The notes: generated by a model from the sequence alone, not told the origin. A stretch of DNA of 29,737 bases from JAFGBH01 sp964430915 (GCA_964430915.1 CAYSHT010000011.1:1-29737), one strand, 5' to 3'; shown: positions 7,933-15,690, counted from the stretch's first letter. Made by a program: numbers and translations.

Positions 7933-9318
7933 CTACGCCGCCATGGCCCGTTTTATCCCTAAGATCTTGAATAGTCGTCCATAGAGCCTGTTTCGTTTGT
8001 CCATCCACGAATTGAACTTGTCTATATCTTCCGGAAACTCTTTGTATATTTTCTCGAGTTTTACGGCCGTAAAGAACACGAGGGACACTTTCATGAAAAG
8101 TCCGAAGTGCGGTATGCTTCCGATTAATTTGTTGACCCTCTCGGAAATACTGTAATCGAATGTGGTGTCAGACCAGAGAGCACCGAACTCTTTCGACCCC
8201 ATCAATCCGGTTTTGATCATCAGGTCGAGGTCTTCATGCGACATATTCTGCACAAGCAGTCGAATGGCATCCGCAAAGGGTCGCACAGAGCCGAGTCCCC
8301 GTTTATATAATACGTTGTATTCCCAGAGGCCTTTACGGCTGACGTTTCCCTTTTTGATCGCTTTGGCTGCCACCTCTGCCGCAATCTTACCGGCAAAAAT
8401 CGATCCCGGGACACCGAACCCGGAATTTGTCGAGACCTGATAACCGGAGTCTCCCACAAGCATAAAGCCGTTTCCAACGAGTTCAGGCTGGCAGGCTCTC
8501 ATGGGGAGATTCGGAGTTGGCCCCGTCCCTTTTGCGTATATGTCTTTCCCTATTTTCTCCGGGTGTGACTCGCAAAATTCAATCGTGACTTTTTCGGGAT
8601 TCGGGTGATCCGCAAAGAGGGGAATACCGCAGCCGATATTTGCCTTGCCCTTATCTTCAGGCACAACCCAAAAATAGCCGCGGTGCTGGAGGTAACAATA
8701 CCATCCGGGATAATCATGCGGTGGTATGTAGTCGGAACTACCCAACAGGTCCCTGACCTCTCTGTAACAAATCACCGTATCTTCAGCGGTTATTTTTTCG
8801 TTGTGGTACACATCATGGGAAAGTTTTTCGCGTACCACGGCATGAAACCCACTCGCGTCGCAGACTACTTTTGCACGAAACTGCTCAGTTGTATCCTCTG
8901 CCAATTTGCACGTCACCCCGACGATGAAATCATCCTCAATAATGGGTTCGACCACCTCGGTTTCTGCCAAAAGCTCACTTCCCGCATCCATGGCATACTT
9001 CAGAAGTCGCTGGCCCAGAAGGTGTCTGTGTGTGAGATATCCATCGAGATCCGCCTCAAAATGGTATTTTTTATTGGGAGAGAAAACCTTCAGCTTTCGC
9101 ATTACAATATCCAGTTCATCTCCCTCGGGAACAGGAATTCCCAGCAGGTCAAAGGTGTATGCCGGCATCGTGTCGAAGGTGAGCTTATTGCCAATATCCT
9201 CCTTTTTGCGTTTGTCGATCAGCAACACCCTTAGGCCCTTTTCCGCCGCCACCTTCGCGGTCGCGCAACCGCCACTTCCTGCACCTACTACAATGAGATC
9301 ATATTCTTTTTGCTCCAT
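7933..9318 (-). CDS. FAD-dependent oxidoreductase, geranylgeranyl reductase (GGR/FixC-like) family
   Basis: 461 aa from the ATG at 9318, which has GGAGGGGA upstream; a TTG six bases earlier is the alternative start. The N-terminus has a dinucleotide-binding fold (DLIVVGAGSGG, then an acidic strand end LLIDKRKK). The middle contains VVCDASGFHAVVRE, and residues near 285-305 carry GFMLVGDSGYQVSTNSGFG, the FAD-contacting GD motif of the GGR/para-hydroxybenzoate hydroxylase fold. Members reduce isoprenoid double bonds or act as flavin monooxygenases or electron-transfer proteins. It precedes the PqqD/radical SAM genes by 72 bases on the same strand, so it could be a tailoring enzyme of the same pathway or an unrelated lipid reductase; the sequence does not decide. 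Confidence 0.85.
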   Translation of the reverse strand: MEQKEYDLIVVGAGSGGCATAKVAAEKGLRVLLIDKRKKEDIGNKLTFDTMPAYTFDLLGIPVPEGDELDIVMRKLKVFSPNKKYHFEADLDGYLTHRHLLGQRLLKYAMDAGSELLAETEVVEPIIEDDFIVGVTCKLAEDTTEQFRAKVVCDASGFHAVVREKLSHDVYHNEKITAEDTVICYREVRDLLGSSDYIPPHDYPGWYCYLQHRGYFWVVPEDKGKANIGCGIPLFADHPNPEKVTIEFCESHPEKIGKDIYAKGTGPTPNLPMRACQPELVGNGFMLVGDSGYQVSTNSGFGVPGSIFAGKIAAEVAAKAIKKGNVSRKGLWEYNVLYKRGLGSVRPFADAIRLLVQNMSHEDLDLMIKTGLMGSKEFGALWSDTTFDYSISERVNKLIGSIPHFGLFMKVSLVFFTAVKLEKIYKEFPEDIDKFNSWMDKRNRLYGRLFKILGIKRAMAA

Positions 9319-9498
9319 GATCAATCCCCTCCATTTTTTGCAGACGAAAGACTACTGTATGTGTCACACAGGTACACGTATCCATTTTCCGACTACAGTT
9401 TTATCCTACCACTCTTTTGGGAATCGTATAGTTTCGGAAAGGACTGACCCCGATAACCATACAGGTTCCGGTTCTGTACCTCTCAACGTAAGGAATAG

Positions 9499-9516
9499 TC
9501 GTACCTCTGTGGTACG
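9499..9516. promoter_or_regulatory. Perfect hairpin/operator-like palindrome upstream of the flavoprotein gene
   Basis: TCGTACC and GGTACGA pair perfectly around TCTGT. The site is about 180 bases before the minus-strand flavoprotein start, so it could be an operator for that operon or a structured leader. The rest of 9319-9737 shows no gene. Confidence 0.35.
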
Positions 9517-9702
9517 AAATTCGATTTTCTGATAAGTATTTCCTGTTGCGTGAAGAAAGTATAAGAGAAACGGCCTTGTAGGTCAATGAAATAAAAGCCA
9601 CACCGTATGGTTATGGTATGGGGTGCCGATGATCATGGTGGGCATGTACCCAAGCGTCCAACATTCCGGGGAGTGTGAACCGCCTTTCGACCACTTAATT
9701 CG

Positions 9703-10012
9703 TCACGTGGTATTTTTAGACAAAATTCGAAAAAGCCTCTTCTGTATGCCTGTGGTAAAGTCAGATCTAACGTATTTGGGAAGAAGCAGATAATCAACTA
9801 CGCCTGCAAATCTTTGTAATCGATTGGAAGCAAAAAGCCACCATTGCCAATACAAATCTTCAATGTCCTTCAGCGAAAAAAGCAAGGCTCAGCAAGGATA
9901 TTTTTCGCAATATAATAATACCCTTGACGGGTGTTTACATGGAGAGTATTCTTCTTCCAGTTTGGGCGTTAGTTCTCTTGCAATTTTATATTCATCTGAC
10001 CTGAATCTGACA
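9703..10012 (-). pseudogene. Decayed coding repeat, copy 2 (paralogue at 738-1008)
   Basis: The minus strand holds two open pieces in the same frame, separated by a TGA: an upstream piece containing RSDEYKIARELTPKLEEEYS and a downstream 60-codon piece containing DIEDLYWQWWLFASNRLQRF and ending at 9703. Copy 1 has the same residues with different stops. No start or Shine-Dalgarno is evident. This is therefore the better-preserved relic of an unrecognised gene; a mobile-element origin is possible but not shown. Confidence 0.55.
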
Positions 10013-10037
10013 AGGAAGTTTAGGTATGACTATGAGG

Positions 10038-10075
10038 ACCCTGTTTTTGGTAATGAGAGACAGGGTTTTGTTTTT
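10038..10075 (+). terminator. Intrinsic-terminator-like hairpin
   Basis: ACCCTGT (10038-10044) pairs with ACAGGGT (10060-10066), followed at once by TTTGTTTTT. No intact plus-strand gene lies just upstream, so it may terminate a transcript of a lost gene or insulate what follows. Confidence 0.5.
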
Positions 10076-10099
10076 CAGAGAGTCGTGTGAGTATAATTA

Positions 10100-10128
10100 G
10101 GGTGTTATACAGTTTCTTTATAACACCC
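10100..10128. repeat. Perfect 10-bp inverted repeat
   Basis: GGGTGTTATA and TATAACACCC pair fully around nine bases. There is no T run on either side, so an operator or a transcript hairpin is more likely than a terminator. Confidence 0.4.
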
Positions 10129-10294
10129 CCTCATAAATAATGGTAATTTAATATTGTGCAATATACTTAAGAAGTTATCGACTATTTATTGTGATATTGC
10201 AGGCGTCTTATACAGTTCTACTAACCGTGTTTCGTTTTTATACAGAAACTGTCTATTTACTGTTATGCACATTGCACAGCCAGGGAGGGAAAGT

Positions 10295-10699
10295 ATGAAT
10301 AGAAAATTGATAAAGAATGGACTTATTGCGGCCGCGCTTATCAATATAGGCGGTGTTCTTGTGTTTTCGCGGGCCTTCACCAATGTCTATATCAACAACG
10401 CCGATCCCGTTGTAATGTCGAACTTTGGGCTACTCATGATTATCGTGTGGGGTCTCGCCTATCTCGGTGCTGCGGCCATCAGCTCACATATTAAGTGGCT
10501 GGTAGGCGCTTTTGCTGTGGAGAAACTCGTCTATTTTGTGGTTTGGGTTATGTGGCTTTCGAAAAATAGTCTTGCGCCACTCTATTCCACAGACATTCTC
10601 ACCGGGGTTTTTTACAGTATCTATGGCCTAAACGATTTAGCGTTTATGTTGTTCTTTGCTTGGGTCTTTTTATCGCAGCGCCCTGAAGGTCAAGCATAA
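10295..10699 (+). CDS. Small four-helix membrane protein on a putative integron cassette
   Basis: 134 aa from the ATG at 10295, which has GGGAGGG six bases upstream; a longer frame from 10154 lacks such a site. Four hydrophobic segments are visible at about residues 8-26, 43-65, 70-92 and 103-125, so it is an integral inner-membrane protein. No catalytic motif is recognisable and I name no family. Its TAA stop lies inside the R'' box of an attC-like site at 10694, as is typical for integron gene cassettes. Function unknown. Confidence 0.75.
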   Translation: MNRKLIKNGLIAAALINIGGVLVFSRAFTNVYINNADPVVMSNFGLLMIIVWGLAYLGAAAISSHIKWLVGAFAVEKLVYFVVWVMWLSKNSLAPLYSTDILTGVFYSIYGLNDLAFMLFFAWVFLSQRPEGQA

Positions 10700-10750
10700 C
10701 AAATCACTCAACCGGACGGCTAACGCCGCCGATTAGTTCAGTCGTTGATT
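10694..10750. other. attC-like recombination site (integron cassette end)
   Basis: A 57-base imperfect palindrome opens with GCATAAC (R''-like, containing the stop of the upstream gene) and closes with GTTGATT (R'-like). The arms CAACCGGACGGC and GCCGCCGATTAGTTC surround TAAC. The order and spacing resemble the classical aadA1 attC: ...TAACAA-TCNNTCAA, CCG-rich arms, then TTANTTCA-GTT. R' deviates from the GTTRRRY consensus, so the site may be inactive. A GTTATGC at 10262-10268, before the gene, could mark the other cassette edge. No integrase gene is in the window. Confidence 0.55.
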
Positions 10751-10914
10751 ACACAAATAAATATACAACGAATCAATCACGCTTGATTTTCTCGGTTTCA
10801 GGAAGCAACGCATTTTCTGTGTCGCATTTCATAGTAGAAGTGTTATAGTTTTCATAAGCCACACATAAGCTCTTTGTTGTAGGATAGTTAGACGATAAAA
10901 ATCCTGAGGCGTTC

Positions 10915-11000
10915 TTTAAAAACCGATAAAGGCAAACTATCCGCGAGGGTAGGACGCAAAGCCATGGGTCACAATTCAGTGATCGCCAGGCCACCGAAGT
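10915..11000 (+). promoter_or_regulatory. c-di-GMP-I (GEMM) riboswitch
   Basis: The conserved core is present in order: GGCAAAC (10931-10937), stem CTATCC/GGGTAG closed by the GNRA tetraloop GCGA, then GGACGCAAAGCC (10952-10963), a variable hairpin GTCAC...GTGAT, and the GCCAGG...CACCGAAG tetraloop-receptor strand. The base aligned with G20 of the Vc2 aptamer is G, so c-di-GMP rather than cGAMP is the expected ligand. It lies on the plus strand about 225 bases before the LysM gene. No expression platform (terminator or sequestered ribosome site) is obvious next to it. Confidence 0.85.
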
Positions 11001-11031
11001 TTTCTTTTCCAACTGCATTGTTTTCCTAAAC

Positions 11032-11205
11032 GTGTTCCAGCAAACATTCGATTCTGTCAGGTATCATGAAACCGGTTTAAATCCGATTAGCTCAATCAGA
11101 ACAGCAGGGGATATTAGAGATCTCGACGCAGTAATAAAGTGGCTGAAAACAAAGGGCTTTATCGGTTGTGAAAAATTAAATATGGCGTATAATCTTATTA
11201 ATTGA
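11032..11205 (+). CDS. Possible 57-aa small protein or gene remnant in the riboswitch leader
   Basis: From a GTG at 11032 an open frame encodes 57 residues of natural-looking composition, including SIRTAGDIRDLDAVIKWLK and a single Cys. The frame is also open upstream through the 3' end of the riboswitch. It has no clear Shine-Dalgarno and ends 18 bases before the LysM gene. It may be a c-di-GMP-controlled small protein, the 3' remnant of a lost gene, or chance; a remnant seems most likely because the residues resemble the end of a globular protein. Confidence 0.3.
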   Translation: MFQQTFDSVRYHETGLNPISSIRTAGDIRDLDAVIKWLKTKGFIGCEKLNMAYNLIN

Positions 11206-11223
11206 CATGAGATAGGAAGAACC

Positions 11224-11898
11224 ATGGATACAAATAATAAAGACAGCATGAGAGACAGGGATATTGAGGTAGATCTGTTTAATATCGAAGAAGGCCCCGA
11301 CGCTGAATCGGAAGCGTTTACCGCAGTAAAAATGCCGCCACATCAGAAAAAATATTCCTGGTTTCCCGGACTGAGGACGATCCTTATCGGGGGTGTTCTC
11401 CTTTTATCTATTGCGGCGCTTGTCTATTTTCTGCCGGGCTATGTAAGGAATAACTTCATATCGAAGGATGATACGATTATCATCCAGTATCAGCTGAGCC
11501 AGATCAACGAAAAATTAGAGCAGGATGCGGCGGATAAGGAAGGTGCCGAGAAGGCCTTTTCGAGTCAGTTCAGCAAGCTCTCCGAAAGAATGGATGATCT
11601 GGAAGTAAAACTTAATTTCCTTAAAAATAAGGATTCGAAAGAACTTATTATGCGTCAGTTTGATCTAATCGCCTTGAGAATAGATGCTATCGAGGATAAG
11701 ATTAATGCCCTTTCTGAAAATGTAACCACGATAACTCAGGAACAATATTATGAGGTGCGTCGTGGTGAAAGTCTGACTGCTATTGCACAAAAGCATGACC
11801 TCACCGTTAAGCAATTATGTGCACTCAATAACATAAGCGCGAAACAGAAAATTTATCCCGGTCAGAGACTTGTGGTACGCCCGCCTCTCGTAAAATAA
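11224..11898 (+). CDS. Membrane-anchored coiled-coil protein with C-terminal LysM domain
   Basis: 224 aa. The N-terminal ~50 residues are polar and cytoplasmic, followed by one membrane segment (about 57-76, LIGGVLLLSIAALVYFLP). A predicted coiled coil spans about 90-170 (LSQINEKLEQD, then heptads through FSKLSERMDDLEVKL). A LysM domain follows at about 177-221 (YYEVRRGESLTAIAQKHDL and YPGQRLVV), the peptidoglycan-binding fold. The topology puts LysM in the periplasm on a rod-like stalk. AGGAAG lies seven bases before the ATG. The c-di-GMP riboswitch upstream suggests control by the motile/sessile switch, fitting an envelope or surface-structure role (inference). Confidence 0.85.
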   Translation: MDTNNKDSMRDRDIEVDLFNIEEGPDAESEAFTAVKMPPHQKKYSWFPGLRTILIGGVLLLSIAALVYFLPGYVRNNFISKDDTIIIQYQLSQINEKLEQDAADKEGAEKAFSSQFSKLSERMDDLEVKLNFLKNKDSKELIMRQFDLIALRIDAIEDKINALSENVTTITQEQYYEVRRGESLTAIAQKHDLTVKQLCALNNISAKQKIYPGQRLVVRPPLVK

Positions 11899-11952
11899 AT
11901 CGGGAAAAGCCTTTTTTTATCTATCTGTTATCCGGTTTTTTTTTACGAAGAT

Positions 11953-11996
11953 GAACTGAACAGCGTGCGCATTCCCCGTTTTATGCGGCGGGGAGC
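11953..11996. repeat. Palindromic dispersed repeat B (inverted copy 25627-25667)
   Basis: GAACTGAACAGC is followed by GCGCATTCCCCG and a CCCCG...CGGGG hairpin with loop TTTTATGCGG. The reverse complement of the whole unit occurs at 25627-25667 with few differences. The stretch 11899-12155 also has T-runs just after the LysM stop that may help termination, and no gene. Confidence 0.7.
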
Positions 11997-12155
11997 TTCA
12001 ATAGATGGGTCTCGATTACTATCCGAAAAACTCAACCTACCAATAATCATCAAAAAAATAAAAAGATGCACCATTGATAAAAGAAGCTTATAATGTCTTC
12101 ATGTTGAGCGTGAGCTTTGTTTCTTTTCGTTTATCCGAATGAGAGGGAGACGGTC

Positions 12156-12461
12156 ATGAGAAAACTTTTCACAGGGTTGCTCATCATATGCCTCGTCGGT
12201 GTTGCTTCATGTATGCACGACCCCTATTACCGGGGTGGGGGGCATATGATGGGATACGGATATGGGGGGATGTGGATTATGTGGCTTTTAATAATTACTG
12301 TGATTATTCTGGCTGCCTATTTGTTGATTCGGGAGACAAAAAAGAAAGACATGGAACCGCCGCTGCTCGAAACACCCCTCGAAATCCTCAAGAAACGCTA
12401 CGCCAGGGGAGATATCTCGAAAGAGCAGTTCGAAGAGATGAAACGTGATATCGAATCGTAA
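12156..12461 (+). CDS. SHOCT-domain lipoprotein with one membrane segment
   Basis: 101 aa from the ATG at 12156, which has GAGGGAGA upstream; the longer frame from 12117 would place 13 odd residues before the signal peptide. The signal peptide ends in a lipobox VASC (Cys at about 19). A His/Gly/Tyr/Met-rich stretch (GGGHMMGYGYGG) follows, then a membrane helix at about 40-58. The C-terminus is a SHOCT module, TPLEILKKRYARGDISKEQF, a short helical motif often found at the ends of membrane proteins and thought to mediate oligomerisation. The His/Met stretch could bind metal (inference). No partner genes are adjacent. Confidence 0.8.
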   Translation: MRKLFTGLLIICLVGVASCMHDPYYRGGGHMMGYGYGGMWIMWLLIITVIILAAYLLIRETKKKDMEPPLLETPLEILKKRYARGDISKEQFEEMKRDIES

Positions 12462-12530
12462 AGGCGATTTCTTCTTTTTGAGCCTTTCCGATTATTGCCC
12501 CGGTGAATGAAGAGGGGGAAACTTCGCCCT

Positions 12531-13514
12531 TTATTCGCCCTCTTCCATTACATAGGCAAAGATGAGGGGTGCTACGATGGTGGCGTCCGATTCGATGATG
12601 AATCGGGGCGTGTCAATTCCCAGCTTTCCCCAGGTGATCTTTTCGTTCGGGACGGCCCCCGAATAGGAACCGTAGCTCGTTGTCGAGTCGCTGATCTGAC
12701 AGAAGTAGCTCCAGAGTCTGGTATCCTTCATCTCCAGGTCTTGTCTCAACATGGGGACCACGCAGATGGTGAAATCCCCCGCAATGCCTCCGCCTATCTG
12801 GAAGAATCCGATCGGATGTTCTTTTGATGCCGTCTTATACCATTCCGAGAGATTCATCATGTACTCGATTCCGGAGCGCACCGTATGGACGTTCTTTATG
12901 GTGCCGCGGATGCAGTGCGATGCGTATATATTTCCCAGGGTGGAATCTTCCCAGCCGGGGACAAAAATAGGGAGATTTTTTTCGCAGGCGGCAACAAGCC
13001 AGCTGTCTTTCGGGTCAATCTGATAGTGGGGTGCAAGCCTCTCGCTTTTGAGAAGCCGGTAAAAGAATTCATGGGGAAGATAGCTCTTGCCTTTTTTGTC
13101 GGCCTCTTCCCATTCTTCAAGGATGGCTCCTTCGATCCGCCTTATTGCCTCCTCTTCGGGAATACAGGTATCGGTTACCCTGTTTAAGTGCCGTTTGAGA
13201 AGCTTGTTTTCTTCTTTGGGAGTCAGATCGCGGTAGTGCGGTATGCGAAGATAGTAGTCATGTGCCACCAGGTTAAAGACATCCTCTTCAAGGTTTGCGC
13301 CGGTACAGCTGATGGCGTGGACTTTATCCTGGCGAATCATCTCCGCGAGGGAAAGGCCAATCTCGGCCGTGCTCATGGCACCGGCGAGCGCAACAAGCAT
13401 CTGCCCTCCCGATTTCAGAAGTTTTGAATACCCCTCTGCCGCGTCAACAAGCGCAGCGGCATTGAAGTGTCTGTAGTGATGCCTGATGAATTCCTTCATG
13501 TTTCTCTGTTTCAT
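12531..13514 (-). CDS. Deoxyhypusine synthase-family protein
   Basis: 327 aa, slightly shorter than eukaryotic DHS (~370). Seen: ALAGAMSTAEIG near 42-53, CTGANLEEDVFNL (70-82), GGGIAGDF (241-248) for the NAD-binding Rossmann core, SDSTTSYGSYSGA (276-287) and ITWGKLG with K297 at the position of the catalytic lysine that forms the enzyme-butylimine intermediate. Bacteria lack eIF5A, so bacterial members act in polyamine chemistry, making homospermidine or related products from aminobutyl donors with NAD; the exact substrate here is not decided by sequence. It lies convergent with the SHOCT gene (69 bases between) and 94 bases from an acyl-CoA ligase remnant on the same strand. Confidence 0.85.
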   Translation of the reverse strand: MKQRNMKEFIRHHYRHFNAAALVDAAEGYSKLLKSGGQMLVALAGAMSTAEIGLSLAEMIRQDKVHAISCTGANLEEDVFNLVAHDYYLRIPHYRDLTPKEENKLLKRHLNRVTDTCIPEEEAIRRIEGAILEEWEEADKKGKSYLPHEFFYRLLKSERLAPHYQIDPKDSWLVAACEKNLPIFVPGWEDSTLGNIYASHCIRGTIKNVHTVRSGIEYMMNLSEWYKTASKEHPIGFFQIGGGIAGDFTICVVPMLRQDLEMKDTRLWSYFCQISDSTTSYGSYSGAVPNEKITWGKLGIDTPRFIIESDATIVAPLIFAYVMEEGE

Positions 13515-13607
13515 TCTTCTCTTATCCGCTCCTTGAAGCTTTAGAATAGTAAAGTCGCGGATGCTCTACCATAGTCGGTATATAAATGCCATAGTCCCTT
13601 TGTTTTT

Positions 13608-13721
13608 CTATGCCGAGCCCTCGTTTTTTTTCCTGTCCAGTTCCTTCAGTTCACGCCGCAGAATTTTACCTACCGCCGTCTTGGGCAAATCGTCGATAAA
13701 TTCTATTTCCTTAACAGTCGG
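13608..13721 (-). pseudogene. 3' stub of a long-chain acyl-CoA ligase (FadD/AMP-binding family)
   Basis: 37 codons ending at a TAG encode the hallmark C-terminus of AMP-forming acyl-CoA synthetases: EIEFIDDLPKTAVGKILRRE, whose PKTAVGK lysine is the adenylation-step lysine. Nothing upstream on this strand continues the gene: the frame breaks exactly inside the palindromic repeat at 13707-13748. The gene must have lost about 500 codons, or the window is misassembled there. It sits next to an acyl-CoA dehydrogenase, the usual fatty-acid partner. Confidence 0.75.
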
Positions 13722-13748
13722 AGATTCCCCGCAACTTGTTGCGGGGAT
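13707..13748. repeat. Palindromic dispersed repeat A (inverted copy 25563-25602)
   Basis: TTCCTTAACAGTCGGAGA is followed by ATTCCCCGCAAC-TT-GTTGCGGGGAT, a near-perfect hairpin. The reverse complement occurs at 25563-25602 with only two bases missing. The first 15 bases here double as the last readable codons of the acyl-CoA ligase stub. Confidence 0.8.
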
Positions 13749-13827
13749 CTTCAGTGTCCTTGATTAATTTGCTCCCCCGTTCAACCTGTGGCCCTAAAAA
13801 CGATCTGTTTCCCCCTGTCCTTCATTA

Positions 13828-15690
13828 TCAGGCGAAGCCCTCATCCGGGATGTCCATAATGGAAAGGTCCTCGCTCTTTATGGCCTTCACCGCGGCATCA
13901 ACCTCGGGAAGGACGTTCTTGATGAAATACCGGGTAGAAGCAAGCTTTCCGGAATAAAAGGCGGCATCGCGGTTGTCTTTCACAAACTCAAACACCTTCG
14001 CCTTGTCTGAAACATCAATCCCTTTCTCACCGCAGAGGGCATTAAGCTTCTCCTTCGCGATACCGGCCTGCCAGAGCAGAAACCACCCGGACACCACCTT
14101 CCCCATCATCATCAGGAAGGGATAGGCATTCCCCACAGGAATCAGATACTTTCCTTCTTTACCGCACTTTCCGAAGAAGAGGGCTGTCTCTCCCAGTTTG
14201 TTGACGGCATCCTGAACATCGGCGGCGAGGTCACCCAATCCATCCACGTCTTTGTACTTCGCGATGGCGGTTCCCATTTCTACCAGGAGGTTCATGAAAT
14301 AGGCGCCCTTTTTCATGCCGAGTTTTCTCCCCACCAGATCAAGGGCCTGGATACCGTTGGTACCCTCGTAGACGGAGGCGATCTTCTCGTCCCTCATGAA
14401 CTGCTCCACAGGATACTCGGCACAGTAACCGTATCCCCCGTAAACCTGAATCGCCTGCTCCGTTACCCTGAAACCGATGTCGGTAGAATAGGCCTTGCAG
14501 ATCGGGGTCAGTATCTCCAGAAAACCCTCCCACTTTTCCTTCTCTGCCTCGTCCCCGGAGGTCATCGATTTATCCACACAGTATGAGGCAAAGTATATGA
14601 GCGCCCTCATGCTATCCACGCTGGATTTCATCCAGAGGAGCATTCGCCTCACATCGGGGTGCTTGATGATGGGAACCTTCGGTGCCTCAGGATTCTTGAA
14701 GTTTTCGATGGACGAACCCTGGAGCCGCTCCTTGGCGTACTGGAGTGCATGATGGTAAGCGATCGCTCCGCTTCCCAGTCCCTGCATTCCTACACCGATT
14801 CTGGCTTCGTTCATCATCTGGAACATGACCTTCATTCCCTGGCTTTCCTCACCGAGAAGCTCGGCGTAGCACTCATTATTGTCACCAAAGTTGATGAGAC
14901 AGGTGGAACTTCCATGGATGCCCATCTTCTCCTCAATACTGGCAATCTCGTAATCATTTCTCTTTCCTAACGTACCATCGTCGTTCACGAGATATTTCGG
15001 GACGAGAAAGATGGAGATCCCCTTTGTGCCTGCAGTATCGCCTTCGATACGGGCGAGAACAGGATGAATGATGTTTTCCGTCAGGTCCTGGTCTGCGCTG
15101 GTGATAAATATCTTGGTTCCCTGAAGCCTGAAGGTGCCGTCGGGCTGCCTGATGGCCTTTGTGCTCAGGTTTCCCACATCGGTTCCGGCATTGGGCTCGG
15201 TCAGTGCCATGGACCCGCTCCACTCACCGGTAATCATCTTTTCCATGTATTTTTGTCTCTGCTCATCCGTTCCGAATACGGCGATGAGATGGGCGGCCCC
15301 TTCAGTGAGTCCCGGGTAGGATATCAGGGCGAAGTTGTGCATGAACCATTCCTGTCCCGCCGTTCTCATTACTATGGGAAGCCCCTGTCCCCCCATTTCA
15401 GGCGGAAAACTCATCGCGCCCCACCCACCCTCGCAGAAGAGTTTGTAGACGCGATGAAAGACCTTGGGGACGTATACTTGACCGTCTTCGAGTCTGCAGC
15501 CTTCTCGATCGGATTCGACGAGCGTCGGAAAGACCTCCTCCACGGCGAATTTCTGGGCCTCCGTAAGAATCATGTCGAAAATATCCTTGGAAAAATCTGC
15601 ATAGAGAGGATGTTCACAAAGTTTTTCCACCTCCAGCATCTCGTAAAGTAAAAAGTGCTGGTCTCTTTCGTCCAAGATTAGATTAGCCAT
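13828..15690 (-). CDS. Acyl-CoA dehydrogenase with C-terminal extension
   Basis: 620 aa, the long ACAD type: the ~400-aa catalytic part plus an extra helical C-terminal domain (about residues 465-600), as in AcdA-like proteins of anaerobes. Seen: MALTEPNAGTDVGNLS near 161-176 (FAD/substrate signature), an arginine-bearing MMNEARIGVGMQGLG segment, and YGGYGYCAEYPVEQFMRDEK then SVYEGTNGIQALD with the glutamate used as catalytic base in this branch. It oxidises an acyl-CoA to 2-enoyl-CoA, passing electrons to ETF; chain length cannot be read. AGGAGGGAG five bases before the ATG fixes the start. Cytoplasmic. Confidence 0.93.
   Translation of the reverse strand: MANLILDERDQHFLLYEMLEVEKLCEHPLYADFSKDIFDMILTEAQKFAVEEVFPTLVESDREGCRLEDGQVYVPKVFHRVYKLFCEGGWGAMSFPPEMGGQGLPIVMRTAGQEWFMHNFALISYPGLTEGAAHLIAVFGTDEQRQKYMEKMITGEWSGSMALTEPNAGTDVGNLSTKAIRQPDGTFRLQGTKIFITSADQDLTENIIHPVLARIEGDTAGTKGISIFLVPKYLVNDDGTLGKRNDYEIASIEEKMGIHGSSTCLINFGDNNECYAELLGEESQGMKVMFQMMNEARIGVGMQGLGSGAIAYHHALQYAKERLQGSSIENFKNPEAPKVPIIKHPDVRRMLLWMKSSVDSMRALIYFASYCVDKSMTSGDEAEKEKWEGFLEILTPICKAYSTDIGFRVTEQAIQVYGGYGYCAEYPVEQFMRDEKIASVYEGTNGIQALDLVGRKLGMKKGAYFMNLLVEMGTAIAKYKDVDGLGDLAADVQDAVNKLGETALFFGKCGKEGKYLIPVGNAYPFLMMMGKVVSGWFLLWQAGIAKEKLNALCGEKGIDVSDKAKVFEFVKDNRDAAFYSGKLASTRYFIKNVLPEVDAAVKAIKSEDLSIMDIPDEGFA

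Noticed and set aside
8605..9534. Long plus-strand open frames opposite the flavoprotein gene
   Set aside because: The minus-strand flavoprotein has clear family motifs; these frames are shadows with no motifs.
10154..10294. Longer N-terminus for the cassette membrane protein
   Set aside because: The ATG at 10295 has a strong GGGAGGG site and begins a normal membrane protein; the upstream residues look random.
10931..10990. cGAMP rather than c-di-GMP specificity of the riboswitch
   Set aside because: Aligned to the Vc2 aptamer by eye, the base at position 20 is G, as in c-di-GMP binders; cGAMP binders have A there.
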